Source of the DNA: JBCCOW01 sp039025855 | GTDB lineage: Bacteria > Planctomycetota > Phycisphaerae > Phycisphaerales > Phycisphaeraceae | DNA: 64,000 nucleotides | Assembly: GCA_039025855.1 (NCBI GenBank) | Contig: JBCCNL010000009.1 | Span: 30,562-94,561 of the forward strand | Direction: 5' to 3' | Shown: one piece after another, positions 61,115 to 64,000 of the stretch | Numbering within the stretch: the first letter of the stretch is position 1 | Layout of the letters: each line of letters starts with the position of its first letter | Program-made: the position numbers and the translations under genes | The notes under the pieces: generated by a model | The model's database searches: none | The model's input: the letters and a program-made list of their open reading frames with translations, nothing else | Told to the model about the DNA's origin: nothing

Positions 61115-62185
61115 ATGACCGATAGCCCCAACGCAGAGACCTCCGACGCTGTTGCCCCCGATGAGTTGATCGCTCAGGTGAAGGAGGCGGCCGATGCGGT
61201 GAAGGAGCAGGTGGGCCGGCTGGTGGTGGGGCAGAGCGATGTGGTGGAGCAGCTGATCATTTGCCTGTTCACCAAGGGGCACGGGCTGCTGGTGGGGGTG
61301 CCGGGGTTGGCCAAGACGCTGCTGGTTTCGACCTTGGCCAAGAGCCTGAGTTTGGACTTCAATCGGATCCAGTTCACGCCGGACCTGATGCCGTCGGACA
61401 TCACGGGGACGGAGGTGATTGAGGAGGACAAGGCGACGGGCGAGCGGCGGCTGCGGTTTGTGAAGGGGCCGGTGTTTGCGAATGTGATTCTGGCGGACGA
61501 GATCAACCGGACGCCGCCGAAGACGCAGGCGGCGTTGCTGGAGGCGATGCAGGAGGGGCAGGTCACGGCCGGCGGTCAGGACATGGCGTTGCCTAAGCCG
61601 TTCTTCGTGCTCGCGACGCAGAACCCCATCGAGCAGGAGGGCACGTACCCGCTGCCCGAGGCGCAGCTGGACCGGTTCATGTTCAACATCAAGGTGGGGT
61701 ACCCGAGCGAACGGGAGGAGCTGGACATCGTGCGTCGGACGACGCGTCGCGGGTCGGCGGAGGTCGAGCCCGTGCTGACGGGTGAGCGGGTGCTGGAGGT
61801 GCAGGGGCTGATCCGGGACGTGCCGGTGGCGGACCATGTGATTCAGTACGCGCTGCGGTTGGTGCGGGCGACGCGGTTCCCGGAGAAGGGGGCGATGGAC
61901 GATCGGCCGGACTTCCTGCAGAAGTACCTGAGCTGGGGGGCTGGGCCGAGGGCGAGCCAGAACCTGGTGCTGGCGGGGAAGGCTCACGCGGTGCTGCGGG
62001 GGCGGACGCACGTGACGACGGAAGACATCGCGGCGGTGGCGCTGCCGGTGCTTCGGCATCGGGTGCTGGTGAACTTCGCGGCGGAAGCGGACGGGGTGAG
62101 CACGGACGATCTGATCCAGCAGCTGATCGAGTTCATCCCTGCTGAGCCTGCCCGGGATCGTGAGGCGGAAGCGGTGCTGCGGTGA
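61115..62185 (+). CDS. MoxR-family AAA+ ATPase
   Basis: The 356-aa MoxR/RavA-type ATPase acts as a chaperone for the DUF58/VWA proteins that follow. It has Walker A GVPGLAKTLLVSTLAKSLSL, Walker B VILADEINRTPPKTQAALLE, sensor FVLATQNPIEQEGTYPLPEA and arginine residues in AQLDRFMFNIKVGYPS. A long C-terminal helical domain follows. The stop (TGA) is directly abutted by the first 7-bp repeat arm. In typical operons the DUF58 gene follows almost immediately; here a four-helix-bundle gene intervenes. Confidence 0.96.
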   Translation: MTDSPNAETSDAVAPDELIAQVKEAADAVKEQVGRLVVGQSDVVEQLIICLFTKGHGLLVGVPGLAKTLLVSTLAKSLSLDFNRIQFTPDLMPSDITGTEVIEEDKATGERRLRFVKGPVFANVILADEINRTPPKTQAALLEAMQEGQVTAGGQDMALPKPFFVLATQNPIEQEGTYPLPEAQLDRFMFNIKVGYPSEREELDIVRRTTRRGSAEVEPVLTGERVLEVQGLIRDVPVADHVIQYALRLVRATRFPEKGAMDDRPDFLQKYLSWGAGPRASQNLVLAGKAHAVLRGRTHVTTEDIAAVALPVLRHRVLVNFAAEADGVSTDDLIQQLIEFIPAEPARDREAEAVLR

Positions 62186-62216
62186 TGTGGGATTGTGGAT
62201 GTGGGATCTTGGATCT
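62186..62216 (-). repeat. 7-bp array 3: left inverted arm of the four-helix-bundle cassette
   Basis: Read on the + strand, units are TGTGGGA, TTGTGGA, TGTGGGA, TCTTGGA in exact register, starting at the base after the moxR stop. On the minus strand they read TCCCACA/TCCAAGA-like units, i.e. the same family as the CATCCCA arrays. Confidence 0.8.
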
Positions 62217-62234
62217 GGTGCGGGCTGTGCATTT

Positions 62235-62597
62235 ATGGACCGAACAGAGATGGAAGATCGGACAAAGGCGTTTGCCCTTCGGGTGCTTCGGCTTTGTGCT
62301 GCTCTACCACGGAATGCTGAGGCCCAGATGATCGCGGGACAGTTGCGGCGCAGCGGAACATCGGTGGGTGCCAACTACCGGGCATCAAGACGCTCGCGTT
62401 CTCGGGCCGAGATGCGGTCCAAGCTCGCCACGGTCGAAGAAGAGGCGGATGAATCGGCGTTCTGGTTGGAACTCATTATGGAGCAGGGACACCTGGCGGA
62501 CGATCGAGTGCAACCGTTGTGGCAAGAGGCCAACGAGATCACCGCGATGATGGTGAGTTCGATCAAGACTCTGCGCAAACAAGTGGACCGAGGGTAA
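62235..62597 (+). CDS. Four-helix-bundle protein (IVS/S23/Avd-like)
   Basis: The 120-aa all-helical protein matches the four-helix-bundle family (TIGR02436/PF05635): FALRVLRLCAALPRNAEAQM, IAGQLRRSGTSVGANYRASR, RSRSRAEMRSKLATVEEEAD, ESAFWLELIMEQGHLADD and ITAMMVSSIKTLRK. Relatives are encoded in 23S rRNA intervening sequences and as the Avd accessory protein of diversity-generating retroelements; they bind nucleic acid but their wider role is unclear. Starts at this ATG or one 15 bp later. An upstream in-frame extension reads WMWDLGSG, which is translated repeat and not native sequence. Inserted in the moxR-DUF58 operon between inverted 7-bp arrays. Confidence 0.85.
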   Translation: MDRTEMEDRTKAFALRVLRLCAALPRNAEAQMIAGQLRRSGTSVGANYRASRRSRSRAEMRSKLATVEEEADESAFWLELIMEQGHLADDRVQPLWQEANEITAMMVSSIKTLRKQVDRG

Positions 62598-63574
62598 GAG
62601 CAATCCCACATCCCACATCCCAGATCGAAGATTATCTCGACCCGAAGCTGTTGGCTCAGGTCTCGGCGTTGGACCTGCGGGCACGCATGGCCGTTGAGGG
62701 GTTGATGTCGGGGACGCACCGCTCGCCGACACAGGGGGTGTCGGCCGAGTTCGCGCAGCACCGGCAGTACGCGGTCGGCGACGACACGCGGTTCCTGGAC
62801 TGGAAGGTCGCGGCGAAGACCGACAAGCTGTACCTCAAGCAGTTCTTCAAGGAGACGAACCTCGACCTGGCGATCCTGGTCGATACGTCCGGGTCGATGG
62901 CGTTTAAGTCGCAAGGCAAAGGGTCGGCTCCGTGGCGAAAGTTCGACTACGCGGCGACGGCAGCGGCGGCGCTGGCACACCTGGCGATCCACCAGCAGGA
63001 CCGTGTCGGGCTCACGGTGTTTGATGACCAGGTGCGGCAGGCGACGCGGCTGTCGAACAACGCGAACCACTGGCGGACGGTGACCGCGGCGCTGTCGGCA
63101 GCGGAGGTGGTGGTGACCGAACAGGCGATGGGGCCGGACGCGCCGAACGTGCCGGGGCGGACGGACCTCGCGTCGCTGTTCGATCAGATGACGGCGAAGC
63201 TGGTGCGGAAGAGCCTGGTGGTGTTGATCAGCGACCTGTTCGACCAGGCGGACGTGGTGGAGCAGGGGTTGGCCAAATTACGGTTCCGGGGGCACGACGT
63301 GCTGATCCTGCACGTGATGGACCCGATGGAGCTGACGTTCCCGTATCGCAGTTCGAGCGAGTTTTGCGGGCTGGAGGGTGAGGGGCGTTTGCCGGTGGAC
63401 GCGGTGGCGCTGCGGAAGGCGTATCTGGACGTGGTGGAGGAACACCTGGAGCGGGTGGAGGCGTCGGCGCGGGGGCTTCGGTTTGATTACGTGCTGCTGA
63501 AGACGGACGAGCCGATGGGCCCGGCGTTGTCACACTTCCTGGCGAGGCGGAACGCGTTGATTGGGAAGCGTTGA
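62519..63574 (+). CDS. DUF58/VWA-type protein
   Basis: Conserved sequence begins at EDYLDPKLLAQVSALDLRAR and includes GTHRSPTQGVSAEFAQHRQY, DWKVAAKTDKLYLKQFFKET and the MIDAS-like LVDTSGSM. It is the usual partner of MoxR. No normal start precedes this sequence: the frame's only canonical upstream start is a GTG inside the previous gene (used here, and doubtful). The bases in between are the right heptamer arm, translated AIPHPTSQ. Alternatives are TTG at 62651 or ATG at 62687, which would cut into the conserved N-terminus. The insertion may have destroyed the native start. Confidence 0.88.
   Translation: MARGQRDHRDDGEFDQDSAQTSGPRVRAIPHPTSQIEDYLDPKLLAQVSALDLRARMAVEGLMSGTHRSPTQGVSAEFAQHRQYAVGDDTRFLDWKVAAKTDKLYLKQFFKETNLDLAILVDTSGSMAFKSQGKGSAPWRKFDYAATAAAALAHLAIHQQDRVGLTVFDDQVRQATRLSNNANHWRTVTAALSAAEVVVTEQAMGPDAPNVPGRTDLASLFDQMTAKLVRKSLVVLISDLFDQADVVEQGLAKLRFRGHDVLILHVMDPMELTFPYRSSSEFCGLEGEGRLPVDAVALRKAYLDVVEEHLERVEASARGLRFDYVLLKTDEPMGPALSHFLARRNALIGKR
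62602..62629 (+). repeat. 7-bp array 4: right inverted arm of the four-helix-bundle cassette
   Basis: Units AATCCCA, CATCCCA, CATCCCA, GATCGAA in exact register, inverted relative to the left arm. It begins 5 bp after the four-helix-bundle stop and runs to the first conserved residues of DUF58. Confidence 0.8.
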
Positions 63575-63585
63575 GGTTGGTTTTG

Positions 63586-63728
63586 AACCACAGAGGCACA
63601 GAGACACCGAGGCAGAGAGCGAGGGATCTCGGTAAGAGCAAGGTTTAAGTCATGCCAAAGTCAGTTTTGTTAGGTCGTTATCGGAGGCCTTGGGTTTGAC
63701 CTCTGTGCCTCATGTGTCTCTGTGGTTT
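63586..63728. repeat. Inverted element with 8-bp-period arms (ACAGAGAC)
   Basis: Left arm AACCACAGAGGCACAGAGAC continuing CACCGAGGC (8-bp period ACAGAGGC/ACAGAGAC/ACCGAGGC). Right arm ACCTCTGTGCCTCATGTGTC then TCTGTGGTTT, its reverse complement with one indel. About 75 bp without coding lies between. It fills the gap between the DUF58 and BatA-like genes and contains the latter's likely start. Confidence 0.8.
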
Positions 63729-64000
63729 GTTCCCACGACCGGACAGGTGTCGGGGTTTTGGACGACGCCGGGGTTGGCGTTGGCGGGGGCGTTGTTGATT
63801 GCGGTGCCGATCATCATCCACCTACTGTTTCGGATCCGCCGGAAGCGGATGGAGTGGGGGGCGATGCGGTTTTTGTTGGAGGCGTTCAAGAAGCAGCGGC
63901 GTCGGTTGCAGGTGGAGCGGTGGTTGTTGCTGGTGGTGCGGTGTTTGGTGGTGTTGCTATTGGGGGCGGCGTTGGCGGGGCCGATGCTGGGGGGTGCGGG
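63714..64000 (+). CDS. BatA-like membrane protein, 3' partial
   Basis: Runs off the window edge. From a GTG inside the octamer repeat it reads SLWFVPTTGQVSGFWTTPGL, then a membrane segment (LALAGALLIAVPIIIHLLF), RRKRMEWGAMRFLLEAFKKQ and a second hydrophobic segment (WLLLVVRCLVVLLLGAALAG). This is the BatA N-terminal pattern found after DUF58 in the MoxR/BatA operon. A second GTG 33 bp later is an alternative start. The start is unusual because it lies in the inverted element. Confidence 0.78.
   Translation, partial: MSLWFVPTTGQVSGFWTTPGLALAGALLIAVPIIIHLLFRIRRKRMEWGAMRFLLEAFKKQRRRLQVERWLLLVVRCLVVLLLGAALAGPMLGGA

Larger units (their letters stand above)
62186..62629 (+). mobile_element. Candidate non-autonomous repeat cassette carrying a four-helix-bundle gene
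   Basis: About 444 bp lie between the moxR stop and the conserved start of DUF58 (EDYLDPK). They consist of one four-helix-bundle gene flanked by inverted arrays of the same 7-bp family. No transposase is present and no target duplication was found. The mobile nature is inferred from the symmetric arms and the disruption of a normally continuous operon. Confidence 0.4.

Noticed and set aside
62160..62234. Upstream start for the four-helix-bundle protein adding 25 residues
   Set aside because: The extension reads the repeat arm (WMWDLGSG) and the moxR end in another frame; family homology begins after the 62235 ATG.

Overview
The window is high-GC DNA with short intergenic gaps and many 1-4 bp gene overlaps. 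It most resembles a planctomycete, probably the class Phycisphaerae. Supporting signs are PEP-CTERM anchors ending in Arg clusters, an arylsulfatase-type sulfatase beside a sugar-oxidoreductase/isomerase pair, RskA-type anti-sigma control, a chromosomal PcfJ-like gene, a small zinc-ribbon membrane protein, a cyclophilin with a large insertion, and the moxR/DUF58/BatA operon. The lineage is inferred from family content; no rRNA gene is present.

Layout. 1-6.7 kb: a three-gene operon (transglutaminase-DUF2126, circularly permuted ATP-grasp fused to alpha-E, second transglutaminase) of a predicted peptide-modification system. 6.7-12.4 kb: an AraC regulator divergent from a Gfo/Idh oxidoreductase and a sugar isomerase, then a sulfatase and a guanine deaminase. 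12.4-16.4 kb: tRNA-Asn, an outer-membrane-type protein, rpe, tRNA-Gln, and modAB without modC. 16.3-19.6 kb: a methyltransferase and TetR regulator sharing a tandem operator, and a PcfJ-like gene. 19.9-29.9 kb: purE, pyk, a PEP-CTERM-type polysaccharide deacetylase, a GH95-like glycosidase, a voltage-gated Na-channel homologue, a TIGR03087-like glycosyltransferase, a PrcB-like lipoprotein, trmB and a CarH-like cobalamin-domain regulator. 30-43.2 kb: thrS, small membrane proteins, a membrane pyrophosphatase, a PEP-CTERM pepsin-like protease, an ECF sigma/anti-sigma pair, a DUF4914 PEPCK-like protein, a PhzF protein and an AhpD-like protein. 43.3-56.9 kb: two PEP-CTERM secreted proteins, a XylR-type regulator, a gene-remnant scar, an NxxGxxAF-repeat protein, a histone-deacetylase-family protein, an aldo/keto reductase, an RCK-N protein, a PBP4-type carboxypeptidase, a lipoprotein, a glycosyltransferase and an AT-rich orphan. 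57-64 kb: dnaA, a cyclophilin, mutM, and the moxR-DUF58-BatA operon interrupted by repeat elements.

Central observation. Exact 7-bp-period arrays (units such as CATCCCA or CATCGAA) occur at four places. Two form inverted arms around a small four-helix-bundle gene (IVS/S23/Avd-like family) that sits precisely between moxR and the DUF58 gene, apparently removing the DUF58 start codon. The other two lie in the polysaccharide deacetylase gene, one forming its N-terminus and one inside it. The same operon carries a second, unrelated inverted element built on an 8-bp period between DUF58 and the BatA-like gene. A third class, perfect REP-like hairpins beginning AAGCCC, is dispersed through the window and is also translated inside modA. 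Together these suggest small non-autonomous repeat cassettes that insert at gene boundaries and become part of coding sequences.

The + strand looks C-rich across much of the left and centre and G-rich in 57-64 kb, with a mixed zone between. With dnaA at 57 kb this is compatible with a nearby replication origin, but no convincing DnaA-box cluster was seen by eye.
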